From Thalassobacillus devorans MSP14 (lineage in GTDB: Bacteria; Bacillota; Bacilli; Bacillales; Halobacillaceae), in the NCBI RefSeq assembly GCF_000496835.1, contig NZ_KI543239.1:92021-156020 (forward strand): a stretch of 64,000 bases of DNA, read 5' to 3'. Below, one piece after another: positions 24,772-32,766 of this stretch; position 1 is the stretch's first letter; every line of letters begins with the position of its first letter. The notes under the pieces are model-generated. The model was not told the DNA's origin. It did no database searches and was given only the letters and a program-made list of their open reading frames with translations. A program made the translations under genes and the position numbers.

Positions 24772-25656
24772 ATGGGCATGAATACACGGTCAATGATCTT
24801 CACCTTGTACGGGGATTATATCAGACACTATGGCAACGAAATCTGGATCGGCAGTCTAATCAGCCTGCTTAAAGAATTCGGCCATAATGAACAGGCTGTC
24901 AGGGCGGCGATTTCCCGTATGTATAAACAAGGTTGGGTAGAATCGACGAAAAAAGGGAACAAAAGCTATTATTATTTGACCGAACGCGGAGTCAACCGGA
25001 TGGAAGAAGCTGCGGACAGGATTTTCAAATTCAAGCCGGCACAATGGGATGGCAAATGGCGAATGCTGATGTATACCATTCCTGAAACGAAGCGGAACGC
25101 TCGTGATGAGTTCCGGAAAGAATTGGTGTGGAGCGGTTTCGGAGCCATGTCGACTTCTACGTGGATCTCGCCGAATGATTTAGAAAAACAGGTCAAAGAT
25201 TTAGTTGAAAAATATGAAATTGAACCTTACGTCGAATTCTTTGTTTCCGAGTATAAAGGCCCGAATAAGGATGCTCAACTGGTAGAGAAGTGCTGGAACC
25301 TTGAAGAGATAAACGAGAAATATAAAGAGTTCATTTCCTATTATAGTCAGAAATTCATTATCGACCGGAATAAGATACAAAAAGGTGAAATGACGGATGC
25401 AGAGTGTTTTGTTGAACGCACAAGCCTGGTGCATGAATACCGTAAATTCTTATTTGTGGATCCGGGTCTCCCGGAGGAATTACTGCCAAAGAAATGGCTG
25501 GGCAACCACGCAGCCACTTTGTTCAGTGATTATTACCGCGCATTGGCAGAACCTGCTTCCCGATTCTTTGAACAAGTCTTCAAGGAAGGAAATGAAATCA
25601 AGCATAAAGATGAATCCTATAATGTTCTGGATCACCCATTAATGATCGAACCTTAA
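24772..25656 (+). CDS. paaX: PaaX-family transcriptional repressor
   Basis: 294 residues; ATG 24772 behind GAGG (ATG 24778 possible). The PaaX N-terminal winged helix is visible: MIFTLYGDYIRH, then EQAVRAAISRMYKQGWVES and KSYYYLTERG. The central domain has WDGKWRMLMYTIPE, and the C-terminal part the HEYRKFLFVDPGLPEELLP segment. In other bacteria PaaX represses paa genes and is released by phenylacetyl-CoA. Here it is 12 kb from the paa operon and next to the phenylalanine island, so it may control both. A promoter CTGACA-17-TAGATA lies upstream. Repeat copy 2 follows. Confidence 0.92.
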   Translation: MGMNTRSMIFTLYGDYIRHYGNEIWIGSLISLLKEFGHNEQAVRAAISRMYKQGWVESTKKGNKSYYYLTERGVNRMEEAADRIFKFKPAQWDGKWRMLMYTIPETKRNARDEFRKELVWSGFGAMSTSTWISPNDLEKQVKDLVEKYEIEPYVEFFVSEYKGPNKDAQLVEKCWNLEEINEKYKEFISYYSQKFIIDRNKIQKGEMTDAECFVERTSLVHEYRKFLFVDPGLPEELLPKKWLGNHAATLFSDYYRALAEPASRFFEQVFKEGNEIKHKDESYNVLDHPLMIEP

Positions 25657-25722
25657 AAAGCCGCCTCACAAGAGACGGCTTTTAGCTTGGCTTTGTTAAT
25701 TCTCAGTGTTGATTTTAAAGAT

Positions 25723-26259
25723 AAGCTCCCTTTTCCTGAAGACTCAGTTTCGAGAGAAACTGTTTCCGTTATGGCGATAAGCGTTTGGAGGCCCGGGAAA
25801 TCACTCGCTTTCCATGGGGGTACGGTGAGCTTCCTCGGGCTAAAGCCCTGCGGGATCTCACCATGTACTCTACTCCCATAGGAGTCTCGCAATTTCCCGG
25901 CCCTCCTTGCATTTGTAAGACTAACGGAAACATCGATATGCGGAACCACCATCTTAACAGCTGAAAAGAGCTTATGTCCTGAATCATTGAGCTTTTCATG
26001 CAGTAAATGTGGAAGGTATCTTCTCCCAACGTAGGGTTCGTTCGTCAAAATATGGATAAGGTGGCGGGGAAACGGTGAGACTCCCGTGGGAAAAGGGGCT
26101 AGGCGAGACCCCACAGGTCGTGAAACGGCCGAGGAGGCTTGCCAGCCTCCCCCACAGGAAAGCGAATCGTTTTCCAGCCACCCTTTCGCCTGTCTCGGTA
26201 ACGAACCCAAATTACTTTGAAACTGAGTCTTCCACAATTCGGCCATATTGTTGAATAAG
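25723..26259. repeat. Family I double-hairpin repeat, copy 2 (complete)
   Basis: The most complete reference copy. Left end AGCTCCCTTTTCCTGAA, terminal repeat GACTCAGTTTCGAGAGAAACTG, left module, central spacer, right module, right terminal repeat TTTGAAACTGAGTC and tail CCACAATTCGGCCATATTG. It is nearly identical to copy 1. It fills the gap between paaX and the convergent hexapeptide gene, ending within about ten bases of the latter's stop codon. Confidence 0.93.
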
Positions 26260-26267
26260 TCGTTTAT

Positions 26268-26780
26268 TTACTCGATTTGTTCTTTGTACTCTTTTCCTTT
26301 CTGAACATATGTATCGATCGACAACTGGATCAGTTCAAAATCCTTCTCATTCAATTCGCGGACTACCTTGCCGGGAGACCCGACAACCAGGGATCTCGGT
26401 GGTATTTGTTTTCCGGGTGGAATCAGTGTGTTAGCACCGATAATCGATTCTTCCCCAATGACTGCACCATCAAGAATCGTAGATCCCATGCCGATGATAC
26501 AACGGCTTTCCACTGTGCAACCATGCAGGATGACGTTATGTCCAACGGTCACCTCATCCTTCACAATAAGGGGAGATTCTTCATATAAATGACACGTTGT
26601 ATTATCCTGAATGCTGCATTTTTCTCCTATCTTTATTGGCGCTTCATCCCCTCGTAGTACAGCGTTGAACCAGATGCTTGACTCCTTGCCTACCGATACA
26701 TCTCCGATCACATGGGCCCCTGGCGCGATGAACACCGAAGTGTCAACTTCCGGCTTTTTTCCTCCGTAAATATGGATCAT
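26268..26780 (-). CDS. Gamma-carbonic-anhydrase-like hexapeptide protein, PaaY candidate
   Basis: 170 residues of left-handed beta-helix repeats, with the three zinc histidines of the gamma-carbonic anhydrase family: H64 (NTTCHLY), H81 (VGHNV) and H86 (ILHG), spaced 17 and 5. The family includes PaaY, a thioesterase that rescues stalled CoA intermediates of the phenylacetate pathway and is encoded with paaX in E. coli. Here it faces paaX across repeat copy 2, so PaaY is a fair guess. A generic carbonic-anhydrase-like protein (YtoA-type) is equally compatible with the sequence. Confidence 0.8.
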   Translation of the reverse strand: MIHIYGGKKPEVDTSVFIAPGAHVIGDVSVGKESSIWFNAVLRGDEAPIKIGEKCSIQDNTTCHLYEESPLIVKDEVTVGHNVILHGCTVESRCIIGMGSTILDGAVIGEESIIGANTLIPPGKQIPPRSLVVGSPGKVVRELNEKDFELIQLSIDTYVQKGKEYKEQIE

Positions 26781-26849
26781 CCTCTTCCTCCTTATCGTTG
26801 TGTAAAGATTAAAAATATTATAACATTATTTATACGAAGGAGGAAAATT

Positions 26850-27815
26850 ATGAAGCATGTTTGTGATGCATTGAATATCCGCTATCCTATCATTCAAGGC
26901 GGTATGGGTAACATCAGCAATGCCCCGCTTGCTGCCGCTGTTTCGGAAGCTGGAGGTTTAGGCACGATCGGTGCAGGAACGATGGCACCGGAAGAACTGG
27001 AACCAATCATCATAGAAACGAAGGAAAGAACCGTTCGCCCGTTTGCTGTCAATGTTGCGATCAAGGTTACCCCATATTTACAAGACATAATGGAACTTAT
27101 CATCAAACATGATGTTCCTGTGGTGTCTTTATCTGCGGGAAACCCAGCACCCCTTATTCCTGGCTTGAAGGAGCATGGTAAGAAGATTATTACCGTCACT
27201 GCTTCGGTCAAGCAAGCGGTCAAAGCCGGTCAGGCAGGGGCAGATGTCATTGTCGCGGAAGGTTATGAGGCAGCTGGGATCAACTCGAACCTGGAGTTGA
27301 CTACGTTGACATTAATCCCTCAGATCGTTGATTCTGTCGATTTGCCCGTGCTTGCCGCTGGCGGTATCGGGGATGGGAGAGGGTTGGCCGCGGTTCTTGC
27401 TTTAGGTGCCAACGGTGTACAGATGGGGACACGCCTGATCGCTACACAGGAAGCACCCTTTCATGAATCATATAAACGCACGCTGTTAGAAGCGCATGAA
27501 AATGATACAGTGATTGTCGGTCGATCGGTCGGGCGTGTGCGTAGAGTCATGAACACACCGTATAGCCAGAAGCTGCTTGATTATGAAAAAGAAGGCGTAC
27601 CTTTAAAACAATTCAATGAAATGACTTCAGAAGATTATCACAAAATCGGTGCCCTGGAGGGACGTTTGGATGAAGGTTTTATCAATGGAGGTCAGATATC
27701 CGGTTTGGTTAGCGATATCCCGACAGTTGCTGAGCTTATCGAGTCCATGATGGACATTGCTTATGCAAGGGTAGACCAGTTACATAAAAATTTTCGTTCC
27801 ACGGATGTAAAGTGA
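26850..27815 (+). CDS. Nitronate monooxygenase / enoyl-ACP reductase II-like flavoprotein
   Basis: 321 residues from ATG 26850 behind GAAGGAGG; the open frame extends 46 codons upstream without a ribosome-binding site. Family features: YPIIQGGMGNIS at the N-terminus, GADVIVAEGYEAAGIN and the FMN-phosphate segment VLAAGGIGDGRGLAAVLALGANGVQMGTR. These are shared by FabK and class I nitronate monooxygenases; the lack of a FabK-type genomic context leaves the substrate open. It is divergent from the hexapeptide gene and has its own terminator. Confidence 0.8.
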   Translation: MKHVCDALNIRYPIIQGGMGNISNAPLAAAVSEAGGLGTIGAGTMAPEELEPIIIETKERTVRPFAVNVAIKVTPYLQDIMELIIKHDVPVVSLSAGNPAPLIPGLKEHGKKIITVTASVKQAVKAGQAGADVIVAEGYEAAGINSNLELTTLTLIPQIVDSVDLPVLAAGGIGDGRGLAAVLALGANGVQMGTRLIATQEAPFHESYKRTLLEAHENDTVIVGRSVGRVRRVMNTPYSQKLLDYEKEGVPLKQFNEMTSEDYHKIGALEGRLDEGFINGGQISGLVSDIPTVAELIESMMDIAYARVDQLHKNFRSTDVK

Positions 27816-27844
27816 CCTGCAGCTTATCAGCTGCAGGTTTTTTG
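27815..27844 (+). terminator. Terminator after nitronate-monooxygenase-like gene
   Basis: ACCTGCAGCT pairs with AGCTGCAGGT around TATC, followed by six T residues. Confidence 0.85.
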
Positions 27845-27850
27845 CATTTT

Positions 27851-28045
27851 CTAGGAAATTATAAAATTTTCTTTGGGCGGATCACTTTAAGTAGCGGGTC
27901 ACATCCAGCTTCAGCGCTTACCCCCTCGAGGTCTTAAGACTATCCTCTTTGTGATTAGAAAAGCTTGGCTTATCGCCGGGTCGTTATGGCGCAAACCTTA
28001 GTTTTTAAGTTTTGGCAAAGGTTCTAATCTCTGCTAATCATGCAG
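27851..28045. repeat. Family II repeat, long copy
   Basis: The head TCTAGGAAATTATAAAATTTTC, CACATCCAGCTTCAGCGC, CCCCCTCGAGGTCTTAAG and ATCCTCTTTGTGA match the reverse complement of the copy at 46432-46590 through about 27950. The remaining part (27958-28045) is different: GCTTGGC...GGCGC/AACC dyads. With the promoter that follows it explains the whole gap before the ABC importer genes. Confidence 0.75.
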
Positions 28046-28107
28046 GAGAATGAGGATTATAGTCGAATTAATAATAATAAAACAATAGTAAATATTCTGA
28101 AAACAAA

Positions 28108-28157
28108 TTGACGCAATCTGATGCTGATGATAATATAACGGTAATAACACGTTATTA
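28108..28157 (+). promoter_or_regulatory. Sigma-A promoter and 16-bp palindromic operator of the ABC importer operon
   Basis: TTGACG (28108-28113), exactly 17 bases, TAATAT (28131-28136). Six bases on is the perfect dyad TAATAACACGTTATTA (28142-28157), which would span the transcription start. A repressor bound there would block initiation; the repressor is unknown. Confidence 0.7.
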
Positions 28158-28261
28158 ATGTTGTTTATCATATTAACCTGAATTGTCAGTGACAGGAGTG
28201 CTGCTGAGGCGATTGCCGGATAGTGTTCCTGTTATAATAAAAAATTTTAAGGGGGACCAAG

Positions 28262-29251
28262 ATGAAAAAAGGATTAGCTGGTGTAGTGATAATGCTGTTG
28301 GCAAGTATGGTTTTACTTGCCGGATGTAACAGTGACGCCTCCGGTGATGAGAAAGTTACCATCGGTGTTACGCAGATTGTGGAACATCCATCTTTGGATG
28401 CAGCTTTTGAAGGGTTCAAAGAAGCTTTAGCTGAGAATGGGTATGTCGAAGGAGAAAATGTTACATACGATGTTCAAATCGCCCAGGGTGATATGAACAA
28501 TGCCCAGTCGATTGCCAATAACTTTGTCGGGGACAAAGTTGACTTGATTTTTGCGAACGCTACTCCTAGCGCTCAAAGCGCGTTGAATGCAACCAAAGAT
28601 ATCCCGATTATTTTCACTTCGGTAACCGATCCGGTCGGTGCAAATCTGGTTGCGTCATTTGATGAACCAGGTGAAAACATTACGGGAACCTCTGATACAC
28701 ATCCAGATGCTATTCCTCAAACTATTAATTTTATTGTCGATGAATTGAAACCTGAAAGTATCGGTGTCATTTACAATTCTGGTGAACAAAATTCCACTGT
28801 ACAGGTGGACGTCATCAAAGATGTCTTAAAAGATACAAACGTTGAATTGGTAGAAGCATCTATTTCAACGTCTGCTGAAGTGAAACAAGCGGCAGAATCA
28901 CTGGTTGGCCGTGCTGATGCTATCTATATCCCTACCGATAACACGGTTGTTTCTGCTTTGGAGTCCGTGATAGATGTTGCTCAAAAAGAAGACATCCCAA
29001 TGTTCGCGGGAGAGTTGGATTCTGTCAAAGCTGGTGCAGTAGCCGGCAGTGGATTCAGCTATAAAGACCTTGGCTACGAAACTGGTGAAATGGCCGCACA
29101 AGTCCTGGATGGAGACAAGGAGCCTTCCGAAATTCCAGTATCTTATCCTAAGAACTTGAAGCTGGTCATAAATAAAGAAGCAGCGGAAGCTCAAGGTCTG
29201 GAAATCAAGGAGGAATGGGGCGAAATCGCTGAATTCTACGAGGGAGAATAA
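28262..29251 (+). CDS. ABC importer substrate-binding lipoprotein, TrpX-like
   Basis: 329 residues behind GGGGG. Lipoprotein signal: MKKGLAGVVIMLLASM, then lipobox LLAGC (Cys21). The mature part is the ABC_sub_bind/TrpX family (VTIGVTQIVEHPSLDAAFEG, FANATPSAQSALN, PIIFTSVTDPVGANLV). In streptococci TrpXYZ imports tryptophan; here the downstream phenylalanine and tyrosine catabolic genes suggest aromatic amino acid uptake more broadly. First gene of a three-gene unit controlled by the promoter/operator upstream. Confidence 0.85.
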   Translation: MKKGLAGVVIMLLASMVLLAGCNSDASGDEKVTIGVTQIVEHPSLDAAFEGFKEALAENGYVEGENVTYDVQIAQGDMNNAQSIANNFVGDKVDLIFANATPSAQSALNATKDIPIIFTSVTDPVGANLVASFDEPGENITGTSDTHPDAIPQTINFIVDELKPESIGVIYNSGEQNSTVQVDVIKDVLKDTNVELVEASISTSAEVKQAAESLVGRADAIYIPTDNTVVSALESVIDVAQKEDIPMFAGELDSVKAGAVAGSGFSYKDLGYETGEMAAQVLDGDKEPSEIPVSYPKNLKLVINKEAAEAQGLEIKEEWGEIAEFYEGE

Positions 29252-29270
29252 GTGGAAAGGATGATTCAAC

Positions 29271-30287
29271 TTGTTTACGGCAATCTTTGGTTCACTAGAA
29301 TCAGGTATCATCTACGCAATCATGGCTTTGGGAGTCTACTTATCATTCCGAATCCTGGATTTTCCCGACCTGACTGTTGATGGCAGCTTTGTTACAGGTG
29401 CTGCAGTAGCAGCCGTCATGATCGTGAATGGTGCTAACCCGTTTATTGCCACTGTCATTGCTTTAGTCATCGGTTTTCTGGCGGGTTGTATTACCGGGAT
29501 GCTTCATACGATTGGAAAAATAAATGCATTATTATCGGGGATATTGATGATGATTGCGCTTTATTCTATTAATCTCAGAATAATGGGCAGGTCGAATATA
29601 CCTTTACTCAATGAAGAGACAGCTTTCACTACTGTCTCTTCGTTCTGGGAAAAACTCGGTATCGATCCCATTCTGAATAAAGGTTTGGAATTGATAGGTT
29701 TAGGTGACAGTTTACCTTCTACCTGGGGCATATTATTTTTCATGGTTATCGTTACATTATTGATCAAGTTTACAACTGACCGTTTTTTGAAGACGGAAAT
29801 CGGTCTGGCTGTACGGGCGACAGGAGATAACAAACGGATGATCCGCAGTTTTTCCGCTAATACCAATATGCTTGTCATATTAGGACTGGGGTTATCCAAT
29901 GCTATGGTCGCTTTTTCAGGAGCGTTGATTGCCCAGTACGGATCCTTTGCTGATGTCGGTATGGGGATTGGGATGATCATCATCGGCCTAGCCTCTGTCA
30001 TCATAGGAGAGGCGCTTTTCGGTACAAAAACGATTGCAAGAACTACGCTTGCTGTCGTTGGGGGTGCAATCATTTACCGGATCGTTGTCAGTTTGGCGCT
30101 CCGAGTTGAATTTCTGGAAACAGGGGATATGAAATTGATTACAGCCACCATCGTCATTTTAGCTTTGACCTTACCAAAAATGATTGAAAGCCAGCGGGAA
30201 AAGAAACGTAAGAAGCAGAAGCATAAAGAAATCATGATGGATATACCAATGGAAAGCGGGGGAGAGCAACGTGCTGCAGCTAAATAG
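29271..30287 (+). CDS. ABC importer permease, TrpY-like
   Basis: 338 residues from TTG 29271; AAAGG is about ten bases upstream and no ATG in frame is closer. About eight hydrophobic segments with the BPD_transp_2 (branched-chain-type) layout, for example IIYAIMALGVYLSFRILDFPDLTVDGSF at the N-terminus and the cytoplasmic LAVRATGDNKRMIRSFS loop, the EAA-like coupling segment. A Lys-rich tail ends it. It partners the binding protein before it and the ATPase after it, whose start it overlaps. Confidence 0.85.
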   Translation: MFTAIFGSLESGIIYAIMALGVYLSFRILDFPDLTVDGSFVTGAAVAAVMIVNGANPFIATVIALVIGFLAGCITGMLHTIGKINALLSGILMMIALYSINLRIMGRSNIPLLNEETAFTTVSSFWEKLGIDPILNKGLELIGLGDSLPSTWGILFFMVIVTLLIKFTTDRFLKTEIGLAVRATGDNKRMIRSFSANTNMLVILGLGLSNAMVAFSGALIAQYGSFADVGMGIGMIIIGLASVIIGEALFGTKTIARTTLAVVGGAIIYRIVVSLALRVEFLETGDMKLITATIVILALTLPKMIESQREKKRKKQKHKEIMMDIPMESGGEQRAAAK

Positions 30288-31065
30288 GATCCACAAGGTA
30301 TTCAATGAAAACACACCGGATGAAAAAATAGCGCTGGACGATGTTGACCTTTCCATGAATTCCGGAGATTTCGTGACGGTTATCGGAAGTAACGGTGCAG
30401 GCAAGTCCACGCTGATGAATATCATTTCAGGTGTGCTGCTTCCAGATACAGGGATGGTAGGCATCGACGGAAAAGATGTCAGCCTTGTTCCTGAATATAA
30501 GCGTTCCAAGCTGATCGGGCGAGTATTCCAGGATCCGATGGCGGGAACCGCTCCTACAATGACCATCGAGGAAAACTTAGCGATGGCCTATTCCAGGAAT
30601 AGAAGGAGGACATTGCGAAAAGGTGTGACTAAAAGTCGCCGGGCTTTCTTCAAAGAAGTATTAGAGACACTCCATTTGGGTCTGGAAGACAGGCTGAATG
30701 TAAAAGTAGGGCTTCTTTCCGGTGGGGAGAGGCAGGCGCTGTCCTTATTGATGGCTACATTTACAGAACCTGCAATACTGCTTTTGGATGAACACACAGC
30801 TGCACTTGACCCATCACGAGCAGAATTGATCACCAACTTGACTAAGGAAATCGTTGCCAAGTATAACCTTACTACTCTGATGGTTACCCATAATATGCAG
30901 CAGGCTTTGGATTTGGGCAACCGTTTGATCATGATGGATAAAGGACAAATCATTTTGAAAGTTGACGAGCAGGAGAAGAACCATCTGACTGTAGATAAAT
31001 TGATGGCTGAATTCCAGCGGATACGAGGCGAACAGATGGCTAACGATCGCGCATTGCTAAGTTAA
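30271..31065 (+). CDS. ABC importer ATP-binding protein, TrpZ-like
   Basis: 264 residues from GTG 30271, overlapping the permease by 17 bases, behind GGGGGAGAG. Walker A GSNGAGKST (about residue 38), Q-loop FQDPMAGTAPTM, signature LLSGGERQALSLLMA, Walker B ILLLDEHTAALDP and H-loop VTHNM are all intact. It energises the importer. The gap to the thioesterase gene holds a GTCCCCTGTCAT hairpin without a T-run, so partial read-through into 31162 is possible. Confidence 0.9.
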   Translation: MLQLNRIHKVFNENTPDEKIALDDVDLSMNSGDFVTVIGSNGAGKSTLMNIISGVLLPDTGMVGIDGKDVSLVPEYKRSKLIGRVFQDPMAGTAPTMTIEENLAMAYSRNRRRTLRKGVTKSRRAFFKEVLETLHLGLEDRLNVKVGLLSGGERQALSLLMATFTEPAILLLDEHTAALDPSRAELITNLTKEIVAKYNLTTLMVTHNMQQALDLGNRLIMMDKGQIILKVDEQEKNHLTVDKLMAEFQRIRGEQMANDRALLS

Positions 31066-31161
31066 TAAGCGGGTCCCCTGTCATGAAAATCTCCGGCTCC
31101 GGAATGTGACAGGGTACATAGAAAGTAGTATGGTAGAGACTAAGAATAAGAGGTGAGCATA

Positions 31162-31563
31162 ATGAAGCCAGGCATGCGGGAAGGGCAAACAGCTTCCGTC
31201 CAAACGAAAGTGACGGATGAGATGTTCGCGCAATTTGGAGGTGAGGTCGTCCACCCGACTTTTTCCACTGTATCGCTTGTCTATTATATGGAATGGGCTT
31301 CGAGGAAGATCATTTTGCCCTACCTGGAAGATAGTGAAGAAGGAATGGGCGGTGCTATCTCTGTTAAACATGTCAGCCCTGCTCCAGAGGGTGTCACCAT
31401 CGACATCACCGCCACGGTGACAGCGATAAAGAAGAATATAGTGGTCACGGAAGTGGTGGCAGAAAATGAAGGCAATATCATTGGCAAGGGAGAAGTAAGG
31501 CAGGTCATCCTTCCTAAAGTAAAGATAAGAGAAATGTTGCAGGTGGAAATACAATCTAAGTAA
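31162..31563 (+). CDS. FlK-like hotdog acyl-CoA thioesterase
   Basis: 133 residues from ATG 31162 (GAGGTG eight bases upstream). It has the hotdog fold and start motif MKPGMREGQ of fluoroacetyl-CoA thioesterase FlK. The FlK catalytic set Thr, Glu, His is conserved at identical spacing: T36, E44 (MEWAS) and H70 (VKHVSP), that is +8 and +26. FlK hydrolyses a toxic acyl-CoA; here the enzyme sits between an aromatic amino acid importer and the phenylalanine genes. It may therefore hydrolyse a stalled aryl-CoA, the job done by PaaI elsewhere. That role is inference. Confidence 0.75.
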   Translation: MKPGMREGQTASVQTKVTDEMFAQFGGEVVHPTFSTVSLVYYMEWASRKIILPYLEDSEEGMGGAISVKHVSPAPEGVTIDITATVTAIKKNIVVTEVVAENEGNIIGKGEVRQVILPKVKIREMLQVEIQSK

Positions 31564-31581
31564 AATTTTTATTTGCAACAA

Positions 31582-31596
31582 ATGAAAGCGCTTACT
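31582..31596 (+). promoter_or_regulatory. cre site (CcpA) before the phenylalanine dehydrogenase gene
   Basis: ATGAAAGCGCTTACT fits every position of the Bacillus cre consensus WTGNAANCGNWNNCW. It lies about 30 bases before the start codon, a typical place for catabolite repression by roadblock or promoter block. Confidence 0.7.
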
Positions 31597-31622
31597 GGGA
31601 AAGTATTGCAAAAGGGGGACTC

Positions 31623-32732
31623 ATGATGAATATGTTTGAGCGGATTAGTGAGCATCAACAGGTGCTATTTTGTAATGATCAGGCAACAGGTTTGAAAGCG
31701 ATTATCGCGATTCATAACACGACACTTGGTCCGGCTCTTGGCGGGTGCAGGATGCAGCCTTACGAAAGTGTCGATGCAGCCTTGGAAGATGTGCTGCGTC
31801 TGTCCAAAGGGATGACGTACAAATGTGCGGCAGCCGATGTCGATTTTGGCGGGGGGAAAGCCGTTATCATCGGTGATCCGGCAAAAGATAAAAACCCTGA
31901 ATTGTTCCGTGCGTTCGGGCAGTTTGTCGAGTCATTGAATGGGCGTTTCTACACAGGGACAGACATGGGTACCACTCCTGGAGATTTTGTGCATGCATTA
32001 AAAGAAACGAACTGCATTGTAGGTGTAGAAGAAGAATATGGAGGCAGTGGCGATTCATCTGTGCCCACTGCTCTCGGGGTCATTTATGGCATAAAAGCCA
32101 CGAACCAGGCAGTATGGGGAAGCAAAGAGCTGGGAGATAAAACCTATGCCATCCAGGGTTTAGGAAAAGTTGGAGCTAAAGTGGCGGAGCACCTCCTCCA
32201 GGAAGGAGCCAATCTGTATGTTACGGATATCAACCAGTCAGCCATCGATGAGGTTTTATCAAAGTCGAAAGAATATAACGGTTTTGTAAAAGTAGTCAAT
32301 GATAAAGAGATTTATCATGTGGAAGCTGATGTTTTCGTACCGTGTGCATTTGGCGGGGTCATCAATGATGAGACAATCGAGCAGCTGAAGGTAAGAGCGG
32401 TAGCAGGATCAGCGAATAACCAGCTGTTGGATATCCATCACGGGAAGATATTGCAGGAAAAGGGCATCCTTTACGCACCTGATTACATCGTCAATGCAGG
32501 TGGATTGATTCAGGTCGCAGATGAATTGTATGAACCGAACAAAGCAAGGGTCTTGAGAAAAACGAAAGCTATCTATACATCATTATTGGATGTTTTTCAG
32601 GAATCGATGGATAGCGGCATCTGTACAGTGGAAGCTTCTAATCTGTTATGTGAAAGACGGATTGAATCCCGTGCCCAGCGTAATAGCTTCTTCAGTCATA
32701 TGAAGCGGCCGAAATGGGCTGTGCGAAATTAA
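31623..32732 (+). CDS. Phenylalanine dehydrogenase (Glu/Leu/Phe/Val dehydrogenase family)
   Basis: 369 residues behind AAAGGGGG. The N-terminal catalytic domain has [27 protein letters not shown] with the two active-site lysines, and [15 protein letters not shown]. The Rossmann domain has [16 protein letters not shown]. The [20 protein letters not shown] segment, with GDSS, matches Phe dehydrogenases such as those of Lysinibacillus and Thermoactinomyces rather than Leu dehydrogenases (GNPSP). It would convert phenylalanine to phenylpyruvate reversibly. It heads a run with the 2-oxoacid dehydrogenase genes 34 bases on, controlled by the cre site upstream. Confidence 0.85.
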   Translation: MMNMFERISEHQQVLFCNDQATGLKAIIAIHNTTLGPALGGCRMQPYESVDAALEDVLRLSKGMTYKCAAADVDFGGGKAVIIGDPAKDKNPELFRAFGQFVESLNGRFYTGTDMGTTPGDFVHALKETNCIVGVEEEYGGSGDSSVPTALGVIYGIKATNQAVWGSKELGDKTYAIQGLGKVGAKVAEHLLQEGANLYVTDINQSAIDEVLSKSKEYNGFVKVVNDKEIYHVEADVFVPCAFGGVINDETIEQLKVRAVAGSANNQLLDIHHGKILQEKGILYAPDYIVNAGGLIQVADELYEPNKARVLRKTKAIYTSLLDVFQESMDSGICTVEASNLLCERRIESRAQRNSFFSHMKRPKWAVRN

Positions 32733-32766
32733 CCAAGTAGTTAATGCCTTAAAAAAGGGTGATTCG

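Noticed and set aside
26712-26849. N-terminal extension of the nitronate-monooxygenase-like gene
   Set aside because: It overlaps the divergent hexapeptide gene, and the only good ribosome-binding site (GAAGGAGG) is just before ATG 26850.
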